Assembly: GCA_951800645.1 (NCBI GenBank)
Contig: CATOIK010000012.1
Location: 1 to 64,000, forward strand
DNA from: an uncultured Eubacteriales bacterium
GTDB taxonomy: Bacteria; Bacillota; Clostridia; Lachnospirales; Lachnospiraceae
DNA: 64,000 bases
Direction: 5' to 3'
The translations under genes and the position numbers were made by a program. Position 1 is the first letter of the stretch, and each line of letters opens with the position of its first letter. Shown piece by piece: positions 50,830-62,262 of this stretch. The notes under the pieces are model-generated. The model searched no databases. It saw only the letters and a list, made by a program, of their open reading frames with translations, and was not told where the DNA came from.

Positions 50830-52413
50830 ATGAAAGAAAAAGTTATGAGCACAATGCAGGCATTTTCCAAAGCAATGTTCATGCCGGTGCTGATTCTTCC
50901 GATCGCCGGTCTTTTGATTGCAGTTGGAAATGTATTTACCAACGCAAGACTGATTGAGATGCTTCCGTTCTTAGACAATCCGGTTACAAAAGGATTTGGA
51001 ACTATTTTATCCGGTGCGCTGGTAGCGATCTTAAACAACCTTGGCCTGATTTTTTGCACAGGCATTGCAGTTGGACTGGCTAAGAAGAAAAAAGCAGAGG
51101 CTGGCTTTACTGCGGTTCTGGCATTTCTGGTATTTATCAATGCCATGAACAAGTTTATGGATCTTCGCGGAATCCTGGCAGATCCGACGGCTTTAAGAGG
51201 AACCGGACAGGCTATGGTCCTTGGTATTCAGGTTCTGGATATGGGCGTATTCCTGGGAATTATTCTGGGATGTGTGACCGCTTACATTCACAACCGTTTT
51301 ATTGATACGGAATTCAACAATGCATTTCAGATTTACGGCGGAGCCCGCTTTGTATTTATTGTACTGATTCCGGTAATTATCATTCTCGCAGTTGTACTGA
51401 CCTATATCTGGCCGGTAGTTCAGTCCGGTATCGATCAGGTTGGATACTTTATCAATCAGGCAGGTAACTTTGGAATTTTCCTTTACGGTGCGTTGGAGCG
51501 TCTGCTGATTCCTACAGGCCTTCATCATCTGGTATATACGCCGTTCCTTTACACCGGGCTTGGCGGAACTGCTGAAATTGGCGGACAGATTTTTGAGGGA
51601 TGCCGCAATATTTATTACGCGGAGATGGCAGATCCGGCAGTGGCTGTATTATCATCTTCTGTTGTATGGGACGCAAGAGGTCTTTCCAAGATGTTTGGTC
51701 TGGTAGGCGCCTGCCTGGCTATGTACCACACTGCAAGACCGGAAAACCGCAGCAAGATTAAAGCAATCCTGATTCCGGCAGCGTTTACCTCTTTTATTGC
51801 AGGTGTAACCGAGCCGATTGAGTTCTCTTTCCTGTTTACTGCGCCGATTCTGTTTGTAGCGCACGCTGCACTGAGCGGTCTTGGTATGGTTGCATTTAAC
51901 CTGCTGGATTGCCGGGCTATCGGACCCAACGGATTTATTGATTTCTTGCTTTACAATCTGCCGTTGGGTATTGAAAAGACCAACTGGCCGGTGTACCTGC
52001 TTATCGGCGCTGCAGAGTTTGCAGTTTACTATTTGCTGTTCCGTTTCCTCATTACCAGATTTAACTTAAAGACTCTGGGCCGAGAATCTGAGGGCATGGA
52101 GATGAAGCTTCATACAAAGGCTGAGTACAAAGAGAAGCAGGAGAGCAAAAAGGGCGGAAAAGACGGTAATATCAATGCAGCTTTGATCGTAGAAGCTCTG
52201 GGCGGAGCAGATAATATTGTAAAAGTAGATAACTGCTTTACTCGTCTGCGTCTGATTGTAAAAGACAATACACTGGTTCAGGACGATGTTCTGCAGCAGA
52301 AGACAGGAGCAGCCGGCGTGATGAAAAAAGGTGAGACCGTTCAGGTAATCTACGGACTTCACATCAATCAGATAAGACAGGCTGTAGATAAGGAATTAGG
52401 TTTAGATCAATAG
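50830..52413 (+). CDS. PTS alpha-glucoside-type transporter subunit IICB
   Basis: 527 aa from the ATG at 50830, with GGAGAGG 6 bases upstream; the longer frame from 50734 has no site and begins inside the promoter. The EIIC domain (about 10-400) has eight to ten membrane helices and the conserved GVTEPIEFSFLF motif. The C-terminal EIIB domain (about 445-527) has the phospho-cysteine C469 in KVDNCFTRLR. It phosphorylates a disaccharide during uptake. No EIIA domain is attached or encoded nearby, so it must borrow an EIIA-Glc-type protein. With the GH4 enzyme next door, maltose, sucrose-isomer or another alpha-glucoside is the likely sugar. Confidence 0.92.
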   Translation: MKEKVMSTMQAFSKAMFMPVLILPIAGLLIAVGNVFTNARLIEMLPFLDNPVTKGFGTILSGALVAILNNLGLIFCTGIAVGLAKKKKAEAGFTAVLAFLVFINAMNKFMDLRGILADPTALRGTGQAMVLGIQVLDMGVFLGIILGCVTAYIHNRFIDTEFNNAFQIYGGARFVFIVLIPVIIILAVVLTYIWPVVQSGIDQVGYFINQAGNFGIFLYGALERLLIPTGLHHLVYTPFLYTGLGGTAEIGGQIFEGCRNIYYAEMADPAVAVLSSSVVWDARGLSKMFGLVGACLAMYHTARPENRSKIKAILIPAAFTSFIAGVTEPIEFSFLFTAPILFVAHAALSGLGMVAFNLLDCRAIGPNGFIDFLLYNLPLGIEKTNWPVYLLIGAAEFAVYYLLFRFLITRFNLKTLGRESEGMEMKLHTKAEYKEKQESKKGGKDGNINAALIVEALGGADNIVKVDNCFTRLRLIVKDNTLVQDDVLQQKTGAAGVMKKGETVQVIYGLHINQIRQAVDKELGLDQ

Positions 52414-52416
52414 TGA

Positions 52417-53772
<1,356 letters not shown>

Positions 53773-53783
53773 TTTCAATAGAG

Positions 53784-53816
53784 AAACGGGATGATGTGCT
53801 TTTCATCATCCCGTTT
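53784..53816 (+). terminator. Terminator of the PTS-GH4 operon
   Basis: AAACGGGATGATG (53784-53796) and CATCATCCCGTTT (53804-53816) form a perfect 13-bp stem with a 7-base loop and a T-run, 11 bases after the stop. Confidence 0.9.
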
Positions 53817-53916
53817 TTGTGCTATGATAGGGGGCATATGCCGGGCTTTTATGGGAATGACTTTTAAGCCGGCGTAAGAATGGGCAAATAGACAGGAAAT
53901 CATAACAGGTGAACGG

Positions 53917-54984
53917 ATGAACAAACGATTATGGAACGCAGGCGGTCTTCTGGCGGCTGCAGTGGTTCTGGCTGCAGGGCTTTCCGGTTGTCAGGGCGAA
54001 GCGGCAGGTCCGAAGCTGGAGGCTTACGATAAACAATATCTTTCTTATTTCGATACGATTACCAGCGTAACCATTTACGCAGAAGACAGAGAACAGTTTG
54101 AGACTTATGAGCAGATCGTAAGCAGTGAGCTGGAGCGGTATCACCAGCTTTTTGATATTTACGAAAATTATGAGGGAATCAACAATATCAAGAGTATCAA
54201 CGACAGCGCCGGGATGACGCCGGTGCAGGTAGATGGGGCTATTATTGATCTTCTGGAGTTTTCCATAGAGCAGTATGAGGCAACGGACGGCAGGTTTGAT
54301 GTGGCTATGGGAAGCGTACTGTCTGTCTGGCACGATTACCGGGAGCGGGCGTCAGCGGAGCCTGAACAGGCTGCCGTTCCGGATGAGGTAGAGCTTTTTC
54401 AGGCGGCAGAGCATAGAAATGTGGATGACCTTGTAATCGATAAAGAGGCGTCTACGGTCTATTTAAAGGATCCGGACATGCGGCTGGATGTGGGGGCTGT
54501 GGCAAAGGGCTATGCGGCCCAGAAGCTGGCTGAGACACTGAAGGCTGAGGGAGTGGAGCATGCCCTTTTAAGTCTGGGCGGAAATGTGGCGGCTATCGGG
54601 ATCCGAGGAGACAAGAAGCCCTGGCGGGTGGGAGTGCAGAACCCGGATCTAAAATCATCGGAGCCGTATCTTCATGTAGTGGATTTGGAAAATATGAGCC
54701 TGGTAACCAGCGGAACCTATCAGCGGTTTTATGAGGTGGATGGGAAGCGGTATCATCATATTATCAACCCGGATACTCTGATGCCCTGGGACATGTATCA
54801 GTCCGTTACGATCCTGACGCCGGACAGTGCCATGGCAGACGCCCTTTCCACGGCAGTGTTTAATATGGAGCTGGAACAGGGAATGGCGTTGATTGAATCC
54901 ATGGAAAACACGGAGGCTTTGTGGGTACTGGCAGACGGAAGTGAAGTGGAAAGCTCCGGTTTTGGAGCATTTACGGAAAGATAA
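53917..54984 (+). CDS. apbE: ApbE-family FMN:protein flavin transferase (lipoprotein)
   Basis: 355 aa. A lipoprotein signal (about 1-25) ends in a good lipobox (LSGC). The ApbE domain fills the rest: YFDTITSVTIYAED at the start, DVGAVAKGYAAQKLAE in the middle, ALLSLGGNVAAIG, then HIINPDTLMPW. It uses FAD as donor to attach FMN to Thr/Ser of exported flavoproteins, outside the membrane. No FMN-bind domain target is present in the window. The spacing to the EamA transporter gene is 17 bases. The NusG_II and Gx genes lie about 6 kb upstream. Confidence 0.9.
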   Translation: MNKRLWNAGGLLAAAVVLAAGLSGCQGEAAGPKLEAYDKQYLSYFDTITSVTIYAEDREQFETYEQIVSSELERYHQLFDIYENYEGINNIKSINDSAGMTPVQVDGAIIDLLEFSIEQYEATDGRFDVAMGSVLSVWHDYRERASAEPEQAAVPDEVELFQAAEHRNVDDLVIDKEASTVYLKDPDMRLDVGAVAKGYAAQKLAETLKAEGVEHALLSLGGNVAAIGIRGDKKPWRVGVQNPDLKSSEPYLHVVDLENMSLVTSGTYQRFYEVDGKRYHHIINPDTLMPWDMYQSVTILTPDSAMADALSTAVFNMELEQGMALIESMENTEALWVLADGSEVESSGFGAFTER

Positions 54985-55001
54985 GAAAGGATTTTGGGAG
55001 T

Positions 55002-55922
55002 ATGGAACAGAGTGTGAAAAAATCGGGCGTCAGCAAGGCGCTGCTGCTTTTGACCGGCCTCATCTGGGGCGTGGCGTTTGTGGCTCAGAGTGAGGGAATG
55101 AATTATGTAGGTGCATTTACATTCAACTGTGCCCGGTTTCTGGTAGGCGGTCTGGTGCTGATTCCCTGTATCTTTTTTCTGCGTAAGTTAAACGGAGATA
55201 AGCAGGCTGCCATGGATGAGGCAGCCCGCCGGAAGTATCGGAGAACCGGAATCATCGGCGGCCTTTGCTGCGGCGTTTTTATCTGTCTGGGAAGTACCCT
55301 GCAGCAGCTTGGCATTGCACAGACTACAGTGGGAAAGGCCGGGTTTATTACGGCCCTCTATATTGTGATCGTGCCGGTTTTCGGACTGTTTCTGAAAAAG
55401 AAGGTAGGGCTTAATATCTGGATTAGCGTAGCCATTGCTGCTGTCGGCATGTATCTGCTCTGCGTAAAGGAAGGCTTTTCCATCGGGCAGGGAGATTTCC
55501 TGGTATTTTTAGGTTCTATCGGTTTCTCCCTCCATATCCTGGTGATTGACTATTTTTCACCGAAAGCAGATGGCGTAGTGATTTCCTGTATTCAGTTTTT
55601 TACTGCAGGGATTATCTCCGGTATACTAATGCTTCTGTTTGAGGAACCTGGCTGGACAGCCGTTCTGGCAGCCTGGGCCCCGGTTTTATACGCCGGAGTG
55701 TTATCCTGCGGCGTGGCTTACACCCTGCAGGTGGTGGCCCAGAAAAATGTGGAGCCTACGGTGGCTTCCCTGATTTTAAGCCTGGAATCCGCCTTTTCCC
55801 TGCTGGCAGGATGGGCGCTGCTGGGGCAGAAGATGTCTGCCAGAGAGCTGTTTGGCTGTGTGCTGGTGTTTGCGGCTATTATTCTGGCGCAGGTGCCGGT
55901 GGGAGAGAAGAAGACAAAATAA
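55002..55922 (+). CDS. EamA/DMT-family transporter
   Basis: 306 aa with about ten membrane helices in two EamA repeats. Segments GLIWGVAFVAQSEGM, GFITALYIVIVPVFGLF and TVASLILSLESAFSLLAGW are typical of drug/metabolite exporters. A ribosome binding site (AAAGGA) precedes the ATG. Substrate unknown. The stop lies 8 bases from the end of the convergent argG gene, with only a weak hairpin between them. Confidence 0.88.
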   Translation: MEQSVKKSGVSKALLLLTGLIWGVAFVAQSEGMNYVGAFTFNCARFLVGGLVLIPCIFFLRKLNGDKQAAMDEAARRKYRRTGIIGGLCCGVFICLGSTLQQLGIAQTTVGKAGFITALYIVIVPVFGLFLKKKVGLNIWISVAIAAVGMYLLCVKEGFSIGQGDFLVFLGSIGFSLHILVIDYFSPKADGVVISCIQFFTAGIISGILMLLFEEPGWTAVLAAWAPVLYAGVLSCGVAYTLQVVAQKNVEPTVASLILSLESAFSLLAGWALLGQKMSARELFGCVLVFAAIILAQVPVGEKKTK

Positions 55923-55929
55923 AAGAGAT

Positions 55930-57162
55930 TTATTTCTGATTCTCTTTCTTCTCCAACTCCTGCATCTTCATGGCCCGTACCTTTAACGGAAGACCAAACA
56001 GGGTGATGAATCCGTCTGCATCGTGGTGGTCGTACATATCTCCGGTGGTGAAGGAGGCCAGGGATTCGCTGTAGAGGGAGTAGGGAGAAGCAGTGCCGGC
56101 CTTGATGATATTGCCTTTGTAAAGCTTGAATTTCACTTCTCCGGTCACATACTCCTGGGTAGATTCTACAAAGGCCTGTACAGCCTCTCTAAGGGGGGTA
56201 AACCATTTGCCTTCATATACAATCTGGGCCATTTTGTTGCCCATGTCTTTTTTAACTTCCATGGTAGCCCGGTCTAATACCAGTTCTTCCAGCTGCTGAT
56301 GAGCCTTCATTAAGATGGTTCCTCCTGGGGTCTCGTATACGCCGCGGGATTTCATGCCAACGACCCGGTTCTCCACAATATCTACAATTCCGATACCGTG
56401 TTTTCCGCCCAGCTCATTTAATTTTTTGATGATGTCGGAAACCTTCATCTTTTGGCCGTTTACGCTGGTGGGAACGCCTTTTTCAAAGGTCATGGTTACA
56501 TATTCGGGAGTGTCCGGCGCCTTTTCCGGAGACACGCTCATTACCAGCAGATGGTCGTAATTAGGCTCCTGATCCGGATTCTCTAATTCCAGGCCTTCGT
56601 GGCTGATGTGCCACAGGTTCCGATCACGGCTGTAGCTGCTGTCTGCTGAGAAGGGCAGGTCGATGCCGTGCTGCCTGCAGTATTCAATCTCATCTTCACG
56701 GGACTGCATAGTCCACACATCAGTCATACGCCAGGGAGCGATAATTTTGATGTCCGGGGCCAGGGCTTTGATGCCCAGCTCAAAACGGATCTGGTCATTG
56801 CCTTTGCCGGTAGCGCCGTGGCAGATGGCAACGGCACCTTCTTTGCGGGCAATTTCTACCAGCCGTTTGGCTATGGTCGGGCGGGCCATGGAGGTGCCCA
56901 GCAGATATTCATTTTCATAAACCGCATTGGCCTGCACACAGGGAACAATGTAGTTGTCGCAGAAATCGTCTACCACATCTTCAATATACAGCTTGGATGC
57001 GCCGGAAAGCTTTGCCCGTTCCTCCAGGCCGTCCAGTTCTTCTTCCTGTCCGCAGTCGATGCAGCAGCAGATAACCTCATAATCAAAGTTTTCTTTCAGC
57101 CACGGAATGATGGCGGTGGTGTCCAGCCCGCCGGAATACGCTAATACTACTTTCTCTTTCAT
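55930..57162 (-). CDS. argG: Argininosuccinate synthase
   Basis: 410 aa, normal length. It joins citrulline and aspartate with ATP in arginine synthesis. The ATP-binding P-loop-like motif AYSGGLDTT is at about 8-16. [11 protein letters not shown] and the [13 protein letters not shown] segment are intact. AGGAGG precedes the ATG. It is divergent from argC; the two promoters share a 168-base gap, which suggests joint control by arginine. No argH is adjacent. Confidence 0.97.
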   Translation of the reverse strand: MKEKVVLAYSGGLDTTAIIPWLKENFDYEVICCCIDCGQEEELDGLEERAKLSGASKLYIEDVVDDFCDNYIVPCVQANAVYENEYLLGTSMARPTIAKRLVEIARKEGAVAICHGATGKGNDQIRFELGIKALAPDIKIIAPWRMTDVWTMQSREDEIEYCRQHGIDLPFSADSSYSRDRNLWHISHEGLELENPDQEPNYDHLLVMSVSPEKAPDTPEYVTMTFEKGVPTSVNGQKMKVSDIIKKLNELGGKHGIGIVDIVENRVVGMKSRGVYETPGGTILMKAHQQLEELVLDRATMEVKKDMGNKMAQIVYEGKWFTPLREAVQAFVESTQEYVTGEVKFKLYKGNIIKAGTASPYSLYSESLASFTTGDMYDHHDADGFITLFGLPLKVRAMKMQELEKKENQK

Positions 57163-57217
57163 TACTTGCTCCTCCTCATATTACGGTTGCCCGGTTGTTT
57201 TTGCTTTCGTTTTCATA

Positions 57218-57246
57218 AATATACACCACTTATTCAGATTTTGCAA
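57218..57246 (-). promoter_or_regulatory. Promoter of argG
   Basis: On the minus strand, TTGCAA (57246-57241), 17-bp spacer, TATATT (57223-57218). The spacer holds TGAATAA, a half-site-like sequence of ArgR/AhrC boxes. Confidence 0.7.
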
Positions 57247-57274
57247 GTGGAAATTGAATTTTTATAAAAAAATA

Positions 57275-57303
57275 TTGCATATTAGGAAGTATAGGTGTAT
57301 AAT
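57275..57303 (+). promoter_or_regulatory. Promoter of the argC operon
   Basis: TTGCAT (57275-57280), 17-bp spacer, TATAAT (57298-57303), 28 bases before the argC ATG. TTGAATTTTTATAAA lies just upstream and resembles half of an ARG box. Confidence 0.8.
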
Positions 57304-57331
57304 CATGGAAAATATACGGAGGAGAGCAATT

Positions 57332-58372
57332 ATGATAAAGGCAGGGATTATTGGAGCTACCGGATATGCCGGGGCGGAGCTGGTGAGGCTTTTGCTGCAG
57401 CGGGAGGATGTTGAAATTGTATGGTACGGTTCCAGAAGTTATGCGGGAGAAGATTTTGCATCTATATACAGAAGTGTTTCCCATGTGTCGCACCCAGTTT
57501 GTAAGGACGATGATATGACAGCTTTAGCGGATATGGCAGATGTAATTTTTACTGCTACCCCCCAGGGCTTTTGTGCTTCCCATATTACAGAGGAGATTTT
57601 GTCCAAGGCCAAGGTCATCGACCTGAGCGCAGATTTCCGGATTAAAGATGTGGGGATTTATGAGCAGTGGTATCAACTGCAGCATGCGTCGCCTCAGTTT
57701 ATAGAGGAAGCGGTGTATGGCCTTTCGGAAATCAACCGGGAGAAGATAAAGAAGGCCAGATTGATTGCCAATCCGGGATGCTATCCCACCTGTTCCTTCT
57801 TAACTTTATATCCACTGGTAAAGGAAGGGCTGATTGACGCCAATACGATTATTATCGACGCCAAATCCGGCACCTCCGGAGCAGGCCGGAGCGCCAATGT
57901 GCCCAGCCTGTACTGCGAGGTGAATGAGAGCATGAAGCCCTACGGCGTGGCTTCCCATCGTCACACGCCGGAGATTGAGGAACAGCTTTCCTATGCGGCA
58001 GGAGGGCCGGTAACCATCAGCTTTACCCCTCATCTGGTTCCTATGAACCGTGGGATTTTAGTAACGGCTTATGCGTCTTTATTAAAGAAGATGACGGCAG
58101 AAGAAGTGAAGGCAGTTTATCAGACATATTATGGAAATGAGTATTTTGTCCGGGTGATGGAGCTGGGGCAGGTGCCTCAGACCCGTTGGGTAGAAGGCAG
58201 CAATTTTGCAGACATCGCCTTCCAGTTGGATTCCCGCACAGGCCGTATCGTTATGATGGGGGCTATTGACAACATGGTGAAAGGGGCGGCTGGTCAGGCC
58301 ATGCAGAATATGAATCTGATGTTTGGGCTGCCGGAGAACATGGGATTAAAGCAGATTCCCGTGTTCCCATAA
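57332..58372 (+). CDS. argC: N-acetyl-gamma-glutamyl-phosphate reductase
   Basis: 346 aa from the ATG at 57332, with GGAGGAG 8 bases upstream; the frame is open further upstream but that covers the promoter. The NADPH-binding motif is IIGATGYAGAELVR. The catalytic Cys is C150 in ANPGCYPTCS, and the HRHTPEIEEQ segment supplies the base. It reduces acetylglutamyl phosphate to the semialdehyde, the third step of the ornithine branch. First gene of the argC-GNAT-argJ-argB-argD operon. Confidence 0.96.
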   Translation: MIKAGIIGATGYAGAELVRLLLQREDVEIVWYGSRSYAGEDFASIYRSVSHVSHPVCKDDDMTALADMADVIFTATPQGFCASHITEEILSKAKVIDLSADFRIKDVGIYEQWYQLQHASPQFIEEAVYGLSEINREKIKKARLIANPGCYPTCSFLTLYPLVKEGLIDANTIIIDAKSGTSGAGRSANVPSLYCEVNESMKPYGVASHRHTPEIEEQLSYAAGGPVTISFTPHLVPMNRGILVTAYASLLKKMTAEEVKAVYQTYYGNEYFVRVMELGQVPQTRWVEGSNFADIAFQLDSRTGRIVMMGAIDNMVKGAAGQAMQNMNLMFGLPENMGLKQIPVFP

Positions 58373-58397
58373 AATTGGAAGAAAGGATTTAACACAG

Positions 58398-58862
58398 ATG
58401 GCAGGAACCATGAGCATCCTTATCCGGGAAATGACAATAGAAGATTACGACCAGGTATACGCTCTGTGGATGCAGATTTCTGGATTCGGTATCCGCAGCA
58501 TTGACGATTCCTACGAAGGAGTGGAGCGGTTTTTAAAGCGAAATCCGTCCACCAGCGTGGTGGCGGTCCAGAATGGCCGGATTGTAGGCTCTGTGCTTTG
58601 CGGCCATGACGGACGCACCGGATATTTCTACCATGTCTGTGTGGCAGATGATTATCGGAAGCGGGGCGTAGGTCACCGAATGGTTCACTATGCCATGCGG
58701 GCGCTGCAGGCGGAAGGTATCAATAAAGTAAGTCTGGTAGCTTTTAAGAACAATACAGTGGGCAATGAGTTCTGGAACAATGTGGGATGGACCAGGCGGG
58801 ACGATTTTAATTACTATGATTTTGTGCTGAATGAGGAGAATATTACCCGGTTTAACAGGTAG
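58398..58862 (+). CDS. GNAT-family N-acetyltransferase within the arginine operon
   Basis: 154 aa. The GNAT fold is visible: the acetyl-CoA-binding motif VADDYRKRGVGHRMV and the C-terminal VAFKNNTVGNEFWNNVGW segment. It resembles YpeA-like proteins. The ATG at 58398 has AAAGGA 10 bases upstream. It lies 25 bases after argC and 17 before argJ. The position suggests acetyl-CoA-dependent acetylation in this pathway, for example a short N-acetylglutamate synthase that primes the cycle, but ArgJ can already do that. The substrate is inferred from context only. Confidence 0.85.
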   Translation: MAGTMSILIREMTIEDYDQVYALWMQISGFGIRSIDDSYEGVERFLKRNPSTSVVAVQNGRIVGSVLCGHDGRTGYFYHVCVADDYRKRGVGHRMVHYAMRALQAEGINKVSLVAFKNNTVGNEFWNNVGWTRRDDFNYYDFVLNEENITRFNR

Positions 58863-58879
58863 AGAGGGAGGAGCGCGTT

Positions 58880-60103
58880 ATGAAAAAAATCGAAGGCGGA
58901 GTTACTGCAGCCAAGGGATTTTTGGCGGCGTCTGCGGCTGCTGGCATTAAATACAAGGATCGGAAGGATATGGCCATGATTTACAGCCAGACGCCTTGCA
59001 AGGCAGCAGGCACCTTTACCACCAATATTGTGAAGGCGGCGCCGGTTAAGTGGGATCAGAAGATTGTGGCAGACTCAAAAGGGGTTCAGGCAGTGGTGAT
59101 TAACGCAGGAATCGCCAACGCCTGTACCGGGGCAGAAGGATTTGGCTATTGTAAGGAAACGGCCCGGACAGCAGCTAAAGTTCTTCATGTGTCAGAGGAT
59201 GGCGTGCTGGTGGCTTCTACCGGAGTGATCGGGATGCAGCTTCCTATGGAAAAGCTGACTGCAGGAATTGAAGCCATGGCGCCCAGGCTGGACGGCAGCC
59301 TGGAAAGCGGAACCGAGGCAGCCAAGGCTATTATGACTACAGATACCAAGAAAAAGGAGACTGCTGTAGAGTTTACAGCCGGCGGAAAGACGGTCACCTT
59401 AGGCGGTATGTGCAAGGGCTCAGGCATGATTCATCCCAACATGTGCACCATGCTTTCCTTTGTGACAACCGACTTGAATATTTCCGATGAACTTTTAAAG
59501 GCGGCTTTATCAGAGGTGGTGCAGGATACCTACAATATGATTTCTGTAGACGGCGATACCTCTACCAATGACACTGTGCTGCTGCTGGCTAACGGCCAGG
59601 CGGGAAATCCGGAAATTACTGAGAAAAATGAGGATTACTACACTTTCCTGGCAGCTCTTTATGAGGTAAATGAGACTTTGGCAAAGAAGATTGCGGGAGA
59701 CGGCGAGGGCTGTACCGCCTTGTTTGAGGTGAAGGTAGTAGGAGCAGAGAACAAGGACCAGGCCAAAATCCTGGCTAAATCTGTCATCACCTCCAATCTG
59801 ACTAAGGCGGCCATCTTTGGCCACGATGCCAACTGGGGGCGGATTCTCTGCGCCATGGGCTACTCCGGCGCTGCCTTTGACCCGGAGCAGGTGGATCTGT
59901 ATTTTGAGAGTGCAGCCGGAAGCTTGCAGATTATTAAAAACGGTGTAGCTTTAAATTACAGCGAGGAACAGGCTGGCGATATTCTTTCCCAGCAGTCGGT
60001 GACGGTCATTGCAGATATTAAGATGGGCGAGGCGTCGGCCACTGCATGGGGATGTGATTTGACCTTTGATTATGTAAAGATCAACGCAGATTACCGGTCA
60101 TAG
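58880..60103 (+). CDS. argJ: Glutamate N-acetyltransferase / ornithine acetyltransferase
   Basis: 407 aa, normal length. It moves the acetyl group from acetylornithine to glutamate and so recycles it. The autocatalytic cleavage site lies before T190 in [14 protein letters not shown] (a Cys-Thr bond, where many homologs have Ala-Thr). The [17 protein letters not shown] motif in the C-terminal chain is intact. GGGAGGAG precedes the ATG. Downstream argB begins 13 bases later. Confidence 0.96.
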   Translation: MKKIEGGVTAAKGFLAASAAAGIKYKDRKDMAMIYSQTPCKAAGTFTTNIVKAAPVKWDQKIVADSKGVQAVVINAGIANACTGAEGFGYCKETARTAAKVLHVSEDGVLVASTGVIGMQLPMEKLTAGIEAMAPRLDGSLESGTEAAKAIMTTDTKKKETAVEFTAGGKTVTLGGMCKGSGMIHPNMCTMLSFVTTDLNISDELLKAALSEVVQDTYNMISVDGDTSTNDTVLLLANGQAGNPEITEKNEDYYTFLAALYEVNETLAKKIAGDGEGCTALFEVKVVGAENKDQAKILAKSVITSNLTKAAIFGHDANWGRILCAMGYSGAAFDPEQVDLYFESAAGSLQIIKNGVALNYSEEQAGDILSQQSVTVIADIKMGEASATAWGCDLTFDYVKINADYRS

Positions 60104-60116
60104 GAGGAGCAGGAAG

Positions 60117-61013
60117 ATGGAAGCGAAATTGAGCGAGATGCAGAAGGCGGAGGTGCTGATTGAAGCGCTCCCTTATATCCAGCGGTTCAACCGTAAGATC
60201 ATTGTGGTAAAATACGGCGGCAGCGCCATGGTGGATGAGCAGTTGAAACATCAGGTCATTCAGGATGTGGTACTGCTGAAGCTGGTGGGATTTAAGCCCA
60301 TCATTGTTCACGGCGGCGGCAAGGAAATCAGCCGGTGGGTGAATAAGGTGGGGATGGAGCCCAGATTTGTCAATGGACTCAGGGTAACGGACGAGGCCAC
60401 CATGGAGATTGCAGAGATGGTGCTTAACAAGGTCAATAAAAGCCTGGTGCAGCTGGTTGGCGAGCTGGGCGTCAAGGCGGTAGGCATCAGCGGCAAGGAC
60501 GGTATGCTTTTAAAGTGTGAGAAAAAGCTGTCCAAAGGACAGGACATTGGCTTTGTGGGAAACATCACCCAGGTGAATCCGAAAATTATTCTGGATTTGC
60601 TGGAAAAAGATTTCCTGCCGATCATCTGTCCCATTGGCTGTGATGGCAAGTTTCAGAGCTACAACATCAATGCAGACGATGCAGCCTGCGCTGTAGCACG
60701 AGCGGTAAATGCAGAAAAACTGGCGTTTCTTACGGATGTGGAAGGGCTGTACCGGGATTTTGAGGATAAGAACACGCTGATCTCCGAGATGAGTGCCGGT
60801 GAGGCCCGTCAGTTTGTGGAAAGCGGCTGCCTGGGCGGAGGAATGCTGCCCAAACTGTTAAACTGTGTGGAGGCTGTGGAAAATGGCGTGTCCAGGGTAC
60901 ATATTTTAGACGGCCGGATTCCTCACTGTCTGCTTCTGGAGATTTTTACCAACCGGGGCATTGGAACGGTGATCCATGCAGAACCGGACGAGCCTGCAGA
61001 GGAACAGAATTAG
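60117..61013 (+). CDS. argB: Acetylglutamate kinase
   Basis: 298 aa. Phosphorylates N-acetylglutamate, the second step of ornithine synthesis. The N-terminal VVKYGGSAM and IVHGGGKEI motifs bind ATP and substrate; FLTDVEGLY and GGGMLPKL follow. In hexameric relatives with an extra N-terminal helix, arginine inhibits this enzyme; the helix of about 25 residues before the KYGGS motif is compatible with that. GGAGGAG upstream. Confidence 0.96.
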   Translation: MEAKLSEMQKAEVLIEALPYIQRFNRKIIVVKYGGSAMVDEQLKHQVIQDVVLLKLVGFKPIIVHGGGKEISRWVNKVGMEPRFVNGLRVTDEATMEIAEMVLNKVNKSLVQLVGELGVKAVGISGKDGMLLKCEKKLSKGQDIGFVGNITQVNPKIILDLLEKDFLPIICPIGCDGKFQSYNINADDAACAVARAVNAEKLAFLTDVEGLYRDFEDKNTLISEMSAGEARQFVESGCLGGGMLPKLLNCVEAVENGVSRVHILDGRIPHCLLLEIFTNRGIGTVIHAEPDEPAEEQN

Positions 61014-61027
61014 AAAGGAGATGCGGT

Positions 61028-62245
61028 ATGGAGAAACAGCAGTGTATGGAGCGGGCCGGGCAGTCCCTCTATCACATTTACAATCGCTTTCCGGTGGTGT
61101 TTGACCGGGGGGAAGGGGTGTATCTGTATGATACAGACGGCGTCCAGTATCTGGATTTTGGAGCAGGAATTGCAGTAATGGGACTGGGCTACGGCTGTAA
61201 AGAATTAAATGACGCAGTGAAGGAGCAGGTGGATAAGCTGTACCACACCTCCAATTTGTTTTACAATGAGCCGGCCATCCGGGCGGCAGAAAAGCTGAAG
61301 GCTGCGGCCCAGATGGACAGGGTATTTTTCACCAACAGCGGAACGGAGGCAGTGGAAGGGGCGCTGAAGGTAGCAAAGCGTTATGCCTGCAATAAGGGGA
61401 TGGGAACGGATTATGAAATTATTGCCATGAAGCATTCCTTTCACGGCAGAAGTCTGGGAGCCCTTTCTGTCACAGGAAACGACCACTACCAGGAACCTTT
61501 TGCGCCTCTGATTCCCAATATTAAATTTGCAGAGTTTAACGATTTGGATAGCGTAAAGGCTTTGTTCAGTGAAAAGACCTGTGCTGTCATTATGGAGACC
61601 ATTCAGGGGGAAGGGGGCATTTATCCGGCTGACCAGGAGTTTTTAAAAGGTGTCCGGGCCCTTTGCGATAAACAGGATGCGCTGCTGATTTTAGATGAGA
61701 TCCAGTGCGGCATGGGCCGCAGCGGCCATATGTTTGCATGGCAGAAGTACGGCGTGAAGCCGGATGTGATGACAGTAGCCAAGGCTCTGGGAAACGGTGT
61801 TCCCATCGGCGCCTTTTTAGCCAGCGGAAAGGCTGCTTTTTCTGCATTAGCGCCGGGAGACCACGGCACTACCTATGGCGGAAATCCTCTGGTGTGCGCC
61901 GCTGCAGAGCGGGTGCTGGATTTGTTTGAAGACTGGAAGCTGGCAGACCATGTAAATGAGATTGGAATATATCTGTGGGAGCAGCTGGAACGCTTAAAAG
62001 ACCGCTGCGACGGAATCACCGCCCATCGGGGCTGCGGATTGATCCAGGGTCTGGAGTTTTCCGCACCGGCCGGTCCGGTGGTAAAAGAAGCTCTGCTGGA
62101 GCAGCATCTGGTACTCATCAGCGCCGGTTCCAATGTGATCCGGTTTGTTCCGCCTCTCATCATTGAGCGGGAGCATGTGGATGAGATGGTGCAGAAACTG
62201 GAGGCGGCAATTCGGGCAGTGGAGAAGTCGGCGGCAGAGGCGTAG
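61028..62245 (+). CDS. argD: Acetylornithine aminotransferase
   Basis: 405 aa. A class III PLP aminotransferase that makes acetylornithine from the semialdehyde and glutamate. The PLP lysine is K252 in VAKALGNGVPIGAF. The FFTNSGTEAVEGALK motif binds the phosphate and MKHSFHGRS is conserved. AAAGGAG precedes the ATG. It is the last gene of the operon; argF and argH are not in the window. Confidence 0.95.
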   Translation: MEKQQCMERAGQSLYHIYNRFPVVFDRGEGVYLYDTDGVQYLDFGAGIAVMGLGYGCKELNDAVKEQVDKLYHTSNLFYNEPAIRAAEKLKAAAQMDRVFFTNSGTEAVEGALKVAKRYACNKGMGTDYEIIAMKHSFHGRSLGALSVTGNDHYQEPFAPLIPNIKFAEFNDLDSVKALFSEKTCAVIMETIQGEGGIYPADQEFLKGVRALCDKQDALLILDEIQCGMGRSGHMFAWQKYGVKPDVMTVAKALGNGVPIGAFLASGKAAFSALAPGDHGTTYGGNPLVCAAAERVLDLFEDWKLADHVNEIGIYLWEQLERLKDRCDGITAHRGCGLIQGLEFSAPAGPVVKEALLEQHLVLISAGSNVIRFVPPLIIEREHVDEMVQKLEAAIRAVEKSAAEA

Positions 62246-62262
62246 AAAAACCGGTGTTTTTC
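62245..62262 (+). terminator. Possible weak terminator after argD
   Basis: GAAAAAC-CGGT-GTTTTTC is a perfect 7-bp inverted repeat starting in the stop codon. The stem is mostly A-T, so termination may be inefficient. The rest of the 277-bp gap holds only small hairpins (CCCGC-TTTTGTA-GCGGG near 62317) and a TATACT at 62477. Confidence 0.35.

Noticed and set aside
55923-55960. Weak hairpin AAGAGA...TCTCTT at the argG end as a terminator
   Set aside because: It is a 6-bp AT-rich stem partly inside the coding end. It cannot be called with confidence.
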